This document shows, in pieces, positions 35,360 to 45,936 of a DNA stretch of 56,516 bases. Source of the stretch: Rosettibacter sp964572725 (GTDB taxonomy: Bacteria; Bacteroidota; Ignavibacteria; Ignavibacteriales; Melioribacteraceae); contig CAZNFW010000018.1 of the NCBI GenBank assembly GCA_964572725.1, positions 1-56,516 on the forward strand, given 5' to 3'. The translations under genes were made by a program, and so were the position numbers. The notes beneath the pieces are model-generated. The model did no database searches. It saw nothing but the letters and a program-made list of their open reading frames with translations, and had not been told where the DNA came from. Position 1 is the stretch's first letter. Each line of letters begins with the position of its first letter.

Positions 35360-38146
35360 TTATTTCTTTTTTGATTTAACTGATTTCTTAACATTTTTTT
35401 TAGAAGACTTTGCAGAAATTAATTCTCTAGCAACTGCTTGAGCAGCAGCTAAACGAGCAATTGGTACTCTAAATGGTGAGCAGCTTACATAATCCAGTCC
35501 AATTCTATGACAGAATTCAACAGATTTAGCTTCGCCGCCATGTTCACCACAAATACCTATTTTTAAGTCTGGACGTGTAGCTCTTCCACCTTCAACTGCA
35601 ATTTTCATTAATGTACCAATTCCTTCCTGATCAATTGATTGGAATGGATCTTCAGGGAGAATTTTCTTTTCAAGATAATCTGGTAAAAAGCCGCCAATAT
35701 CATCTCTTGAAAATCCAAATCCCATTTGTGTTAAATCGTTAGTTCCGAATGAGAAGAACTGAGCGTATTCAGCAATTTTATTTGCAGTCAAAGCTGCTCT
35801 TGGAATTTCAATCATAGTTCCAGTTAAATGTGGAATTTTCTTTAATCCGAATTTTTCACACACTTCAGCATGAACTTTATTAATTATATCGTATTGATGT
35901 TTTAATTCTTTAACATCACATACAACAGGAATCATAATTTCAGGGAAAGGTTTTTTACCTTCTTTAATTAATTCAGCTGCAGCTTCAAAAATTGCTCTAA
36001 CCTGCATTTCTGTAATTTCAGGATATGTAATTCCAAGACGTACACCACGATGTCCCATCATTGGATTATTTTCATGTAATGAATCTGCACGTGCATTTAA
36101 TTCTTCGAGTGTAATTCCAAGACTTTCAGCTAATCGAGCTCTTTCATCCTGACGATTTGGAACGAATTCATGTAATGGGGGATCAAGAGTTCTTATTGTA
36201 ACACCAAATCCATCCATTGCTTCGAGTGTTCCTTTGATATCATTTTTAACAAACGGGAATAATTCATCTAATGCTTTTCTTCTTTCTTCTTCTGTTTTCG
36301 ATACAATCATTTTACGAAGAATGAACAGAGGTTGTTCAGAATTTTTACCGTAGAACATATGTTCAGTTCTAAATAATCCAATTCCTTCTGCGCCGAAAGC
36401 TCTTGCTTTAGCAGCATCTTCTGGAGTATCTGCATTGGTTCTTACTTTTAATTTTCTAATTTGGTCACATAATTTCATGAATGCTTGAAAATCTGGATTT
36501 TCTTCTGCAGCTTTTACCATTGGGAGTTCACCAAGATAAACAACACCTTTTGAACCATTAAGAGTAAGCCAATCTCCTTCTTTAACAGTATGGTCGCCAA
36601 CAGTAAGTTGTTTTTCTTGATAGTTAATTTTAATTGAACCTGCACCTACTATACAACATTTACCCCATCCACGTGCAACAAGTGCAGCATGTGAAGTCAT
36701 TCCACCACGAGCAGTTAAAATTGCCTGTGCAGCACGCATTCCTTCTATATCTTCAGGATTTGTTTCTTCTCTTACAAGAATTACCTTTTTGCCTTGTTTT
36801 GCCCATTCAACAGCATCAGTAGCAGTAAATACAACCTGACCGCTTGCACCACCAGGTCCAGCTGGTAATCCTTTAGCTATTGCAGTAGCATTTAATTCTG
36901 CTTTTGGGTCAATTATTGGATGAAGAAGTTCATCTAATTGTGATGGATTAACTCTTAAAACAGCTTCTTCTTTGGTTATTAATTTTTCTTTGTACATATC
37001 GAGAGCAATTTTTACTGCAGCAGGTCCATTTCTCTTCCCAACACGGCATTGAAGCATGTAGAGCTTACCTTCTTGAATTGTAAACTCAATATCGAGCATA
37101 TCACGATAATGCTTTTCAAGAATTTTCTGAATTCTATTGAGTTCTTTATAAGTTTCAGGCATAGCTTTTTCGAGTGAAGGAAGATGAGCATTATGTTCTG
37201 ATTTTCCGATTTCATTAATTGGGTTTGGAGTTCTTATACCAGCAACAACATCTTCACCCTGTGCGTTTGGCAACCATTCACCATAAAAATATTTTTCACC
37301 GGTTGCTGGGTTACGTGTGAATGCAACTCCAGTTGCAGATGTATCTCCCATATTACCAAATACCATTGATTGAACATTTACAGCTGTTCCCCAGTCATCT
37401 GGAATTCCTTCAAATCTTCTGTAAGCAACAGCACGTTTTCCCATCCAGCTCTGGAACACTGCACCAATTGCTCCCCATAATTGTTCCATTGGGTCTTCTG
37501 GGAATGGTTTGCCAAGAACTTCAAGAACTTTTGCTTTGTAAATTTCTACTAATTCCTTTAAATCATCAGCAGTTAATTCTGTATCACTCTTATATCCTTT
37601 AGCTTCTTTCATTTTATGAAGCTCAGCTTCGAGTTGTTGACGAACACCTTTTCCTTCCTCAGGTTCAATACCGGCTGCTTTTTCCATAACAACATCAGAA
37701 TACATTTGAATTAGGCGGCGGTGTGAATCGTAAACAAATCGAGGATTATTAGTTTTTTTAATTAATCCTTCTCTTGTTTCGTTATTTAATCCAACATTTA
37801 ATATAGTTTCCATCATTCCTGGCATTGAAGCACGAGCACCTGAACGAACAGAAACAAGTAGTGGATTATTTTTGTCGCCAAATTTAGCACCCATTTCTTT
37901 TTCAACTTTTGCGAGTGCTTCTTTGACTTGCTTTTCTAATTCTTTTGGATATTTTTTATTGTTTTTGTAATAAGCAGTACAAACTTCGGTTGTAATTGTG
38001 AAACCTGCAGGAACAGGTAAACCAATGTTTACCATTTCTGCAAGGTTTGCACCTTTACCACCTAAAAGTTCTTTCATATCTGCTCTGCCTTCGGCTTTTT
38101 TGCCACCGAAATAATAAACATACTTTGGCGTTTTTGATTTTGCCAT
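35360..38146 (-). CDS. ppdK: Pyruvate, phosphate dikinase PpdK
   Basis: 928 residues. It interconverts pyruvate, ATP and phosphate with phosphoenolpyruvate, AMP and diphosphate, serving glycolysis or gluconeogenesis. The N-terminal ATP domain has LLGGKGANLAEMVNIGLPVPAGF; the swivelling domain has TARGGMTSHAALVARGWGK with the phospho-accepting His near residue 485 and the regulatory Thr just before it; the C-terminal PEP domain has EGIGLFRTEHMFY, MMGHRGVRLGITYPE and CGEHGG. The C-terminus has an extra Lys-rich tail (SKSSKKNVKKSVKSKKK-like). GGAGGT lies six bases before the ATG, one of the strongest ribosome binding sites in the window, consistent with high expression. Confidence 0.97.
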   Translation of the reverse strand: MAKSKTPKYVYYFGGKKAEGRADMKELLGGKGANLAEMVNIGLPVPAGFTITTEVCTAYYKNNKKYPKELEKQVKEALAKVEKEMGAKFGDKNNPLLVSVRSGARASMPGMMETILNVGLNNETREGLIKKTNNPRFVYDSHRRLIQMYSDVVMEKAAGIEPEEGKGVRQQLEAELHKMKEAKGYKSDTELTADDLKELVEIYKAKVLEVLGKPFPEDPMEQLWGAIGAVFQSWMGKRAVAYRRFEGIPDDWGTAVNVQSMVFGNMGDTSATGVAFTRNPATGEKYFYGEWLPNAQGEDVVAGIRTPNPINEIGKSEHNAHLPSLEKAMPETYKELNRIQKILEKHYRDMLDIEFTIQEGKLYMLQCRVGKRNGPAAVKIALDMYKEKLITKEEAVLRVNPSQLDELLHPIIDPKAELNATAIAKGLPAGPGGASGQVVFTATDAVEWAKQGKKVILVREETNPEDIEGMRAAQAILTARGGMTSHAALVARGWGKCCIVGAGSIKINYQEKQLTVGDHTVKEGDWLTLNGSKGVVYLGELPMVKAAEENPDFQAFMKLCDQIRKLKVRTNADTPEDAAKARAFGAEGIGLFRTEHMFYGKNSEQPLFILRKMIVSKTEEERRKALDELFPFVKNDIKGTLEAMDGFGVTIRTLDPPLHEFVPNRQDERARLAESLGITLEELNARADSLHENNPMMGHRGVRLGITYPEITEMQVRAIFEAAAELIKEGKKPFPEIMIPVVCDVKELKHQYDIINKVHAEVCEKFGLKKIPHLTGTMIEIPRAALTANKIAEYAQFFSFGTNDLTQMGFGFSRDDIGGFLPDYLEKKILPEDPFQSIDQEGIGTLMKIAVEGGRATRPDLKIGICGEHGGEAKSVEFCHRIGLDYVSCSPFRVPIARLAAAQAVARELISAKSSKKNVKKSVKSKKK

Positions 38147-38180
38147 TGCATTACCTCCAATTAATTAAGTTAACAGTTCT

Positions 38181-39245
38181 TTAGTTATAGTGTCTTTTTT
38201 TATTTATTGTGTTAAGAATTAATTCTTCAAAGTCATCCTGATTTTCAAGCTTTAATTCTATCTTTAGATAATAAATATCTATGTCATCCAGATCTTTTGA
38301 AAATTTTGTAAGCTTAACTGCATCTTTCTGTGTTGTCAAAACTGAATAGGCATTAGTTTCATAAAATTTTTTTCGTATGCTTTGTATTTCTTTTAATGTA
38401 TAATTTTTATGATCAGGGAAAATCATTTTATTTGTGATATCAATATCATTATTTTCAAGTACACTTAAAAATGAATATGGTTTTGCGATTCCGCATACAA
38501 CAAGGCTTTTTTGCCCCTTGAATTCATCAAGAGAAAATTTATGGTGAGTTTTAACATCATAAATTCCACTGGCAGTATAGTATCCATAAAAGATTTTTTT
38601 ATTATTGAAATATTTCAAAAGTTTTGACGGTATCTCAGTTTTTTCAGCAAATTTTCTGTTTATTATAACAACATCTGCTCTTGAAATAGAATCAAAAGGT
38701 TCTCTCATCAATCCAAGAGGTAAAAGTTTTTGTTCTAAATGATTGACTTTGTTTAAAAATCTTTGGTCGAAAATTAATATATCAAGATCTCTGTGCAACC
38801 ATCTGTGCTGAAATGCATCATCTAAAATTATTACATTCACAGATGAATCTTTTATTAATCTGCTTGCTCCTTCAACTCTTCTTTCAGAAACTGCAGTAGG
38901 TAAATTAGTTTCAGATGAAATTAAATACATTTCGTCTCCGCATTCATCTACAGTTGTTCTGATTTTTTCTCCATCAGAAACAAATAAGTATCCGTGCGAA
39001 CTTCTTCTGTAACCTCTGCTTAGAATTCCAGCTTTGATTTTGTATTTTTTCATTAAATCAGCAAGAAAAATTACAGCAGGTGTTTTCCCTGAACCTCCTA
39101 CGGTTATGTTTCCAACTGAAATCACAACAGCATTAACCTTTTTTATTTTGAAAATGTCTTTATCAAATAAATAATTTCTAAATTTAATAATAAAAGCATA
39201 GACAAATATAAATGGAGATAATAATATTCTTATTAGCTTAAGCAA
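38181..39245 (-). CDS. lpxK: Tetraacyldisaccharide 4'-kinase LpxK
   Basis: 354 residues. It phosphorylates the lipid A disaccharide at the 4' position. An N-terminal membrane anchor (LLSPFIFVYAFIIKFRNYLF) precedes the P-loop VGNITVGGSGKTPAVIFLA, and ILSRGYRR and VIILDDAFQHRWLHRDLDIL are both family signatures. It overlaps the upstream acyltransferase gene by 13 bases. With lpxB, also in this block, it indicates that the cell makes lipid A. Confidence 0.96.
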   Translation of the reverse strand: MLKLIRILLSPFIFVYAFIIKFRNYLFDKDIFKIKKVNAVVISVGNITVGGSGKTPAVIFLADLMKKYKIKAGILSRGYRRSSHGYLFVSDGEKIRTTVDECGDEMYLISSETNLPTAVSERRVEGASRLIKDSSVNVIILDDAFQHRWLHRDLDILIFDQRFLNKVNHLEQKLLPLGLMREPFDSISRADVVIINRKFAEKTEIPSKLLKYFNNKKIFYGYYTASGIYDVKTHHKFSLDEFKGQKSLVVCGIAKPYSFLSVLENNDIDITNKMIFPDHKNYTLKEIQSIRKKFYETNAYSVLTTQKDAVKLTKFSKDLDDIDIYYLKIELKLENQDDFEELILNTINKKRHYN

Positions 39246-39898
39246 AGTTTTAATGCATCCTTTTGCAAATTATTTAATTTATTTTCACAATCTAAAATTA
39301 ATTTTGATGTTTCTTCATAAGTTAAATTACTTTCGACATAAATCGGTTCTGAATATTTTACACATATTCGGCTAAAGGGCAAAGGTATCTCAAACCTATC
39401 CCAGCTTTTCAAGTTAATCTTTTTATTACATGCAATCCCAACCAAAAACAATGGAACACTTGTTTTTTTTGCTGCTACTACTGCTCCAGCTTTCATTTTA
39501 TAAATTGGTCCTGTTGGACCATCAGGAGTAATTGCAAGTGAATAATTTTGTTTTAATAATTCAATCATATCTTCAAGTGCTTGATTTCCGCCAATATGGC
39601 TTGAACCGCGAACAACTTTATAACCCCATTTTTCGAGAACATGAGCTAACAAATCACCATCTTTACTTTTACTGACCAGTGCAGCGCAGTTTGAATTTTT
39701 ATGCAAGAACCATCCTGTAATCATAAATCCATGCCAGAAAACAGCAATAAAATTTTGTTTATTCGAAATATATTTTTCTGAATTATCACTTTTATAGATT
39801 TTTATTTTACAAGTTTTTAAAAGAATATTAATTGCAATATCGGCTAAATAAAATCCAATTTTTCTTAAAATTCTTTTTTGAAAATCATTTAACTTCAT
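39233..39898 (-). CDS. DUF374 lysophospholipid acyltransferase-family protein
   Basis: 221 residues. It resembles LpxL/LpxM-like late acyltransferases and PlsC relatives but belongs to the DUF374 group: FIAVFWHGFMITGWFLHK with the WHG motif in place of HxxxxD, then ALVSKSKDGDLLAHVLEKWG, and the conserved ITPDGPTGPIYKMKAGAV. An N-terminal hydrophobic helix anchors it. It lies between lpxB and lpxK with overlaps on both sides, so an acyl transfer in lipid A or in a related lipid is likely. Which acyl chain is added is not predictable. Confidence 0.85.
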   Translation of the reverse strand: MKLNDFQKRILRKIGFYLADIAINILLKTCKIKIYKSDNSEKYISNKQNFIAVFWHGFMITGWFLHKNSNCAALVSKSKDGDLLAHVLEKWGYKVVRGSSHIGGNQALEDMIELLKQNYSLAITPDGPTGPIYKMKAGAVVAAKKTSVPLFLVGIACNKKINLKSWDRFEIPLPFSRICVKYSEPIYVESNLTYEETSKLILDCENKLNNLQKDALKLCLS

Positions 39899-41017
39899 TC
39901 AACATAGAGTAAATTATTTTTGCAGCCTGTTCAGATGCTCCTGATTTTCCTAATTTTGATTTGAGCATCATAAGTTTTTCTTTAAGCTTGTTATATTTTG
40001 TTTTATTCGATAAAATCTGAAAAGATTTTTCATAAATATTATTTGAATTCATATCAGATTGAATTAATTCTTCTATAACTTTTTCTTCAAGTAAAATATT
40101 TACCATTGCTATGCTGTCAATTTGTACAACAAGCCGACCAATAAAATATGTTAATAAATTAGTGGCATAAACCACAATAAAAGGCAATTGAAAAATTCCA
40201 GCTTCAAGTGTAGAAGTTCCAGATTTTATTATGCCAAAATAAGAATATTTTAAAAGATCATAAGTATGACCTTTTATAATTTTGTAATTTTTATTGCTGC
40301 TTAAATTAAAAAATATGTTTTCATTTATATTATCAGCACAAGCGACGACAATTTGAAGATTGAAATTATCCGCAAGACGGCTTGAATTGTTTCAGGGAAA
40401 ATTTTTTTTATCTCATGTTTTCTGCTGCCCGGCAACAATAATAATATTTCTTTTCCTTTCATCAAGTTAAATTTTTTGTATAATTCATCTTTAGAAATAA
40501 AATTATAATTTTCAATGTGTTCAATTAAAGGATGTCCAACATAAACCGCATCAATTCCATGTTCTTTGTACAATTTTTCTTCAAAAGGGAATACGACAAT
40601 CATTTTGTCGACATATTTTTTTATTTTTTTTATTCTCCTTTTTCCCCAGGCCCAAATTTGTGGGGAAATATAATAGATAATTTTTCTACCAAGCTTTTTT
40701 AATTTTTTTGCTAATCCAAGATTGAATCCCGGATAATCAATCAAAATAATTACTTTTATATTTTCATCAAGTACAGTATCTATTAATTTTTTTTGAACCT
40801 GTTTGATATAAGGTATATGTTTAATTACTTCAACTAAACCAAGAAAAGCCATTTTTTTAATATGGAAAAGAGCATTCATTCCTGCTTCAATCATTCTATC
40901 GCCGCCTATTCCAAGTATTTCAATAGATGAATCAATATTTTTTAATTTTTTTATTAAAGCAGCACCGTGTAAATCTCCAGATGCTTCGCCAGCTATTATC
41001 ATTAATTTCTTGTTCAA
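39885..41017 (-). pseudogene. lpxB: Lipid-A-disaccharide synthase LpxB, interrupted by a single frameshift
   Basis: The N-terminal part (41017 down) reads GEASGDLHGAALIKKLK, GIGGDRMIEAGM, IWAWGKRRIKKIKKYV and LPGSRKHEIKKIFPE, then runs into TAA at 40327-40325. In the next frame the rest continues without a gap: IVVACADNINENIFF, SGTSTLEAGIFQLPFIVVYATN and a C-terminus that fits. The switch lies near 40370-40385. The joined length is 1133 bases, one short of 378 codons, so one missing base would restore a normal 377-residue enzyme. LpxB condenses UDP-2,3-diacylglucosamine with lipid X. The clean single indel may be a sequencing error or a fresh mutation. The gene is flanked by lpxK and an acyltransferase. 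Confidence 0.88.
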
Positions 41018-41598
41018 TTTGTAACCAAGTAAAGAATTGTTAATAATAAAATTGTAACAGATATGGCTTGCAATGTTCTTCTTTCTGATTTTAAGCCAGC
41101 TTTTAAATTAAATGGCGGCTGTTCAATATTTGAGTTTTTATATTTTGTAAAAGTTGGAATCCATCTTGGGACAGAATTGAAATAATCTTCGTAATACTTA
41201 CCGAATTTATTTTTTAAGTAAGTTTCTTCTTCTTTAATTATTGTTTGATACTGCCAGAGAAAAAATAAAATTGCAACAATTAATAAATATGGATAAAGTG
41301 CCATAGACATAACACCTATGCCTGTGTAAATTAAAATATTTCCAAAGTAGAGAGGATTTCTTACATGAGCAAATGGACCCGATATAACAAGATAAGTTCC
41401 GCCGACATCTCCAGTGGTTCTTGTTTCACTGCCTGCATAAGATACTCCCCACAGTCTGAAAAATTCTCCAATTAATACTATTATAAAGCCGGTAATCATA
41501 CTTACAATAGTTGCTTTTTGATAAATTAACATTAAAATAAGAAATGGTATTGGTGTATAACTTCTGTATTTAAATATTTTTTTAGCAAAATTGTTCAC
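41014..41598 (-). CDS. Isoprenylcysteine carboxyl methyltransferase (ICMT)-like membrane protein
   Basis: 194 residues with four to five membrane helices. The C-terminal part has HVRNPLYFGNILIYTGIGVMS and EEETYLKNKFGKYYEDYFNSVPRWIP, the signature of the ICMT/PEMT-like superfamily of SAM-dependent membrane methyltransferases. Bacterial members act on lipids, phenolics or unknown targets; the substrate here is unknown. The start is GTG at 41598. It overlaps lpxB by four bases. Confidence 0.78.
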   Translation of the reverse strand: MNNFAKKIFKYRSYTPIPFLILMLIYQKATIVSMITGFIIVLIGEFFRLWGVSYAGSETRTTGDVGGTYLVISGPFAHVRNPLYFGNILIYTGIGVMSMALYPYLLIVAILFFLWQYQTIIKEEETYLKNKFGKYYEDYFNSVPRWIPTFTKYKNSNIEQPPFNLKAGLKSERRTLQAISVTILLLTILYLVTN

Positions 41599-41604
41599 GA
41601 TAAT

Positions 41605-42327
41605 TTATCCTTGTATATATACTTCTTTTCTTTTTAATTCTGCTTGATATCTTTTTTTTAATCTTTTTTTCTGTTTAAGTTCTTCAATTTTTTTTATTAC
41701 ATCATTAAAATCTGAATAAGGGAAATATGTTATTCTATTTATTTCACAATATCTCAATAATGATTTTTTTGCGAAAATATAATCGCAGTATTGAGCAGGA
41801 CATACATCAGAATATCCATCACCAATATAAATGCTGAATTCATCATCACCGCTGAAATTAAGAACATGATTTCTTTTGCAATTTGCGCATCTTTTGCATT
41901 CTTCATCAGTGTAAGGGAAAACAGGTATTAAATTATTATCCATATCAAAACTAAGCTTATTTGAATAAACTTCTAAGTGTGGTAAATTTTCTTTCGATAA
42001 AATTTTATTGATGTAATAATCAAGTCCATCACTTAAAATTCTTACTTCATAGTTATTTTGACTGCAGTATTCAATAAATTTTTTGAAACTATTATCAATT
42101 TCTGAAGCCAATAAGAAGTCATCGAATTTTTTTATATCAAAATTACTGATAGTTTTACAGAGCATTTCCCATGATTGACGAGCATTGATTTTTTCGTTAA
42201 TCCAGTCGTTTACAATTTCTTTGGCTTTTTGAGCATCGCCAAATTTCAGGAACATAATTTCACCAATATCTTCTTTGGTTATTGTCCCATCGAAATCAAC
42301 AAATATTTTAAAATTTTTTTCTTTCAT
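41605..42327 (-). CDS. MtnX-like HAD-IB phosphatase
   Basis: 240 residues. Motif I is FKIFVDFDGTITKEDIGEIM with the Asp-x-Asp near residue 11, motif III/IV is IYIGDGYSDVCPAQYCDYIF. A cysteine-rich insert (CKRCANCKRN) near residue 150 matches what I remember of MtnX-type phosphatases of the methionine salvage pathway and of related phosphoserine-phosphatase-like enzymes. Without other mtn genes here the substrate stays open. It is six bases upstream of the ICMT-like gene on the same strand. Confidence 0.78.
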   Translation of the reverse strand: MKEKNFKIFVDFDGTITKEDIGEIMFLKFGDAQKAKEIVNDWINEKINARQSWEMLCKTISNFDIKKFDDFLLASEIDNSFKKFIEYCSQNNYEVRILSDGLDYYINKILSKENLPHLEVYSNKLSFDMDNNLIPVFPYTDEECKRCANCKRNHVLNFSGDDEFSIYIGDGYSDVCPAQYCDYIFAKKSLLRYCEINRITYFPYSDFNDVIKKIEELKQKKRLKKRYQAELKRKEVYIQG

Positions 42328-42332
42328 TTTTC

Positions 42333-45300
42333 TTAGTCCTGATATTCAGGTATTTCTTCAAATCTTACTCCAACAAGTTTTGAAATACCTTCTTCCTGCA
42401 TAGTAACACCATACATAGTTTCTGCAGCTTCCATTGTTCTTTTGTTGTGTGTGACAATAATAAATTGAGTATCCTTACTGAATTCTTTTAACAATTTTGT
42501 GAATCTGTCGATATTAGCATCATCAAGTGGAGCATCTACTTCATCAAGAATACAAAACGGACTTGGCTTAACAAGGTAGATTGCAAAAAGCAATGCAGTA
42601 GCTGTTAATGTTTTCTCTCCGCCCGAAAGTAGTTCAATAGAAGTTGGCCGTTTACCTTTTGGTTTTGCAATTATTTCAATTTTTGCTTCGAGAGGATCAA
42701 CATTTTCTTCGAGTGTTAAATCTGCTTCATCTTCGGGATTAAAAAGTGTCTGGAAAATTTTAATAAAGTTTTTTCTTATTTGCTCAAATGTATCAAGGAA
42801 AAGTTTTTGAGCAGTTTCATTTATTTCATGAATTGTTTTGATTAAATCTTTTTCTGATTCAATCAAATCATCTCGTTGTTGATGCAGAAAATCTAATCTT
42901 TTCTTTTCTTCTTCATACTCTGAATAAGCAAGAAGATTTACAGGACCAAGATTTTTAAGTTTTTCTTTTAATTGATGAACTTCCTGCGCAGTTTCTTCAT
43001 ATTTAAATGTTTGTAAATCGTCAAATTGTTTAAGCTCAATGTCAATTGAATAATTTTCTTTTATGTGCTGGGCAATGCTGTCGAGTTTATAATTAATTTC
43101 ATTTTCTTTGATTTCGAGTGAATGTATTTTATCAGAAATTTCCTGACGCTTATTTCTTAATTCTCTTAATTGATTTTCATATTTAGATGCTTCTGCTTTA
43201 ATGTTCTGAAGCTCATTTTCAATTTTATTTTCTTCTTCTGTTAAAATATTCTTTTGAGAAGAAATTTTTTCGAGTTCATTTTTTAGGTTATCAATAAAAG
43301 TTTTTAGTGATTCACTTTCTTTTTTATTTAATGATAAATCGTTCTCTCTTTTTTCAATGCCTTTATGTGTGTTTATGATTTCATTTTCATAGTGGTTAAT
43401 CGTATTAGAAATATTTTTGATTCTTCCTTTAATTCTTTCTAACTCCAGCTTTTGTTCGTTGTATGAATTAATTAATGATGAATATTCTTCTTCAAATGAG
43501 TTAAGGGAATTTTCGAACTCATTAATTGTGTTATCAAGATTTTCTCTTTTTTCGTAAAGATGTGAGAGGTTTTTGTTTATGTCATCAAGCTGATTATCCA
43601 AAAGATTCGATTTTTCTGCCAGTTCCTGAATTTCTTTTCTTGCTGTTTCAATCTCTTCATCAGATTTTTTCTTTTCATATTCAAGCTGCGAAATTTGTTT
43701 TTCGATGTTAGCAATATCATTGGCAATTAATTTTTCCTTGTCACTTAAGTTCTTTAAATCTATTGCTGCTATTTTTTCTTCAATCTCAGAAATATCTAAT
43801 TTGAGTTTCTCAAGTTCTGATTCTTGTAAGGGATATTGATGTTTAAGATTTTCAAGAAGCTGTTTTCTTCCAAAAATTGTTTCGTCCTGTTTAGGCAGCG
43901 AGCCAGCTTCAATAATTCCATTGCTTTGAATTATATCACCGTCGAGTGTCACAAAACTAAAATCAGGATATTTCTTGAACAGAGATAACGCAGCTTCAAA
44001 ATTATTAATTATTGCAATTGAAGAAAGCAGTTGTTCGAAGTATAAATTCCATTCTTTGGTCGTTTCAACAAAATCCTTTGCCCATCCAATAAAAGATTTA
44101 TCTTTTTGAATATTTTTTGATTTTTTCTTCAAATTATATTGATTGAGTTTATCTAACAAAGAAAATTTTTTGTTGATATCGTTTTTCAATAAGATAAACG
44201 ATGCTTTCCCAAGGTCATTTTTTTTCAAATACTCAATTGCGGATTTAAGTTCGTTAATGTTATCGATAATTAAATTGTTAAGAACATGTTTTAATGCAGC
44301 TTCGAGAGCAAAACGATATTGTTCTTTTGTATTTCCAATATCAGCAAAAATATTTTTTTCTTTGGTCGTCCAGCTTTTATTTTCAATAAGAACTCTTGAA
44401 CCGCTTGAAAGACCTTCAAGATTTGTAATGAGAGTTTGCAAAAAATTAATTTTTTCTTTTAAGCCAGCTAATAGTGTTTTTTGTTCTATTTCTTTTTCTT
44501 TTAATAAATTTAATTTTTTCTCAAGTTCATCTTTTTCTTTTTGATAAAGAGCTAATTGTAATCCTGTATCGTTTAATTTTTTTTCTGCTTCTGCTTTTTC
44601 GTTTGATAGTTCTTCGATAAAACCTACAGTTTTAGCAATCCTGTTTGTTATGTTAAGAATTTTCTGATTCAGTTTTTCTATTTGCTCGTTGTGATTCTTA
44701 ATTTCTTTTTTAAGCGTGTTAGAAAAATTTTCTTTATCAGATATTTCTTTTAGGAGAGAATATCTGTCTTCATTTAGATTTTTTAATGAATGTCTTTTTT
44801 CTTCAAGCAGCGTTCTTTTCTCTGAAATTATATTTTCATATTCGCTTGCTTGAAAATTTTTTTCATTAAGAACATTATTAAACTCTTCTAATTCCTGCTC
44901 AGATTGTTTTTTGGCTTCCGAATATTTTTCTAAATTACTTTTAAGCTCTTCAATTTCTTTCTCAATTCTGATTTGATTGTTAGAAAGAGAATTTAATTTC
45001 TCTTCGGAAACCGAGTAAGATTTTTGCAGTTGGTAAATCTTGTTTGAATATTCAGCTATTTCTAATCGCTTTTTATTTAAATCAGATTCAATTGAATTAA
45101 TTTGATTGCGATAAACAATTAATTCATTTTCTATTTTTCTAATTTCTCTATCAGTTTCGTCTTTTTGAGAAATTAACAAAGAGATTTCATTCGAAAGATT
45201 TTGTTTTTTATCATAATAAAGAGCATATTCTCTTTCTGCTAAATTGAGTTCCTTGTCTCTAAGGATTGATTGAATTTGTGTGTATTGGTCAGCTCTTTTA

Positions 45301-45926
45301 GCTTGTCGTTCCAGAGAACGAACTGTTTTTTCAACTTCAGAAACAATGTCGTTAACACGGGTTAAGTCTGCTTTTATATCATCTAGTTTTTTTAATGATA
45401 ATCTTCTTCTGAGTTTATATTTATTAACACCTGCAGCTTCTTCAAATAATCTTCTTCTCTCATCAGCTTTACTGCTTAAAATTGTTTCGATCATTTTTAA
45501 TTCTATTACAGAATAAGCATTGGTGCCAATTCCTGTATCCATGAATAAATTTGTAATATCCTTTAATCGGCAAATGTTTTTATTGAGTAAATATTCGCTT
45601 TCTCCAGAACGGAAAATTCTTCTTGTGATTGTTACTTCAGAATATTCTGTTGGTAAAATTCCTTTATCGTTAACAAGTGTTAAAGAAACTTCCGCCATTC
45701 CCATCGGTTTTTTTTCACGAGTTCCGTTGAAGATGACATTTTCCATCTTGTCACTGCGAAGTGTGGTGGTTCTTTGTTCGCCAAGAACCCATCGAATGGC
45801 ATCCACTATATTGGTTTTACCGCACCCGTTAGGACCAACTATACCAGTAATTCCACGATTGAAATTAATTACAGTTCTATTTGCAAATGACTTAAAGCCA
45901 AATATTTCTAATTTAGATAGAAACAA
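42333..45926 (-). CDS. smc: Chromosome segregation protein SMC
   Basis: 1197 residues, normal length. Walker A is GPNGCGKT at residues 31-38; a long coiled coil follows, interrupted by a hinge (about 520-680) with GSLPKQDETIFGRK at its end; then a second coil. The C-terminal signature is LLSGGEKTLTATALLF and the Walker B FCILDEVDAPLDDANIDRF. It organises and condenses the chromosome with ScpA and ScpB, which are not in the window. The start is TTG at 45926, preceded by GGGG, only 10 bases after the stop of the GH2-like gene. Confidence 0.97.
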   Translation of the reverse strand: MFLSKLEIFGFKSFANRTVINFNRGITGIVGPNGCGKTNIVDAIRWVLGEQRTTTLRSDKMENVIFNGTREKKPMGMAEVSLTLVNDKGILPTEYSEVTITRRIFRSGESEYLLNKNICRLKDITNLFMDTGIGTNAYSVIELKMIETILSSKADERRRLFEEAAGVNKYKLRRRLSLKKLDDIKADLTRVNDIVSEVEKTVRSLERQAKRADQYTQIQSILRDKELNLAEREYALYYDKKQNLSNEISLLISQKDETDREIRKIENELIVYRNQINSIESDLNKKRLEIAEYSNKIYQLQKSYSVSEEKLNSLSNNQIRIEKEIEELKSNLEKYSEAKKQSEQELEEFNNVLNEKNFQASEYENIISEKRTLLEEKRHSLKNLNEDRYSLLKEISDKENFSNTLKKEIKNHNEQIEKLNQKILNITNRIAKTVGFIEELSNEKAEAEKKLNDTGLQLALYQKEKDELEKKLNLLKEKEIEQKTLLAGLKEKINFLQTLITNLEGLSSGSRVLIENKSWTTKEKNIFADIGNTKEQYRFALEAALKHVLNNLIIDNINELKSAIEYLKKNDLGKASFILLKNDINKKFSLLDKLNQYNLKKKSKNIQKDKSFIGWAKDFVETTKEWNLYFEQLLSSIAIINNFEAALSLFKKYPDFSFVTLDGDIIQSNGIIEAGSLPKQDETIFGRKQLLENLKHQYPLQESELEKLKLDISEIEEKIAAIDLKNLSDKEKLIANDIANIEKQISQLEYEKKKSDEEIETARKEIQELAEKSNLLDNQLDDINKNLSHLYEKRENLDNTINEFENSLNSFEEEYSSLINSYNEQKLELERIKGRIKNISNTINHYENEIINTHKGIEKRENDLSLNKKESESLKTFIDNLKNELEKISSQKNILTEEENKIENELQNIKAEASKYENQLRELRNKRQEISDKIHSLEIKENEINYKLDSIAQHIKENYSIDIELKQFDDLQTFKYEETAQEVHQLKEKLKNLGPVNLLAYSEYEEEKKRLDFLHQQRDDLIESEKDLIKTIHEINETAQKLFLDTFEQIRKNFIKIFQTLFNPEDEADLTLEENVDPLEAKIEIIAKPKGKRPTSIELLSGGEKTLTATALLFAIYLVKPSPFCILDEVDAPLDDANIDRFTKLLKEFSKDTQFIIVTHNKRTMEAAETMYGVTMQEEGISKLVGVRFEEIPEYQD

Positions 45927-45936
45927 TTTTACCCCG

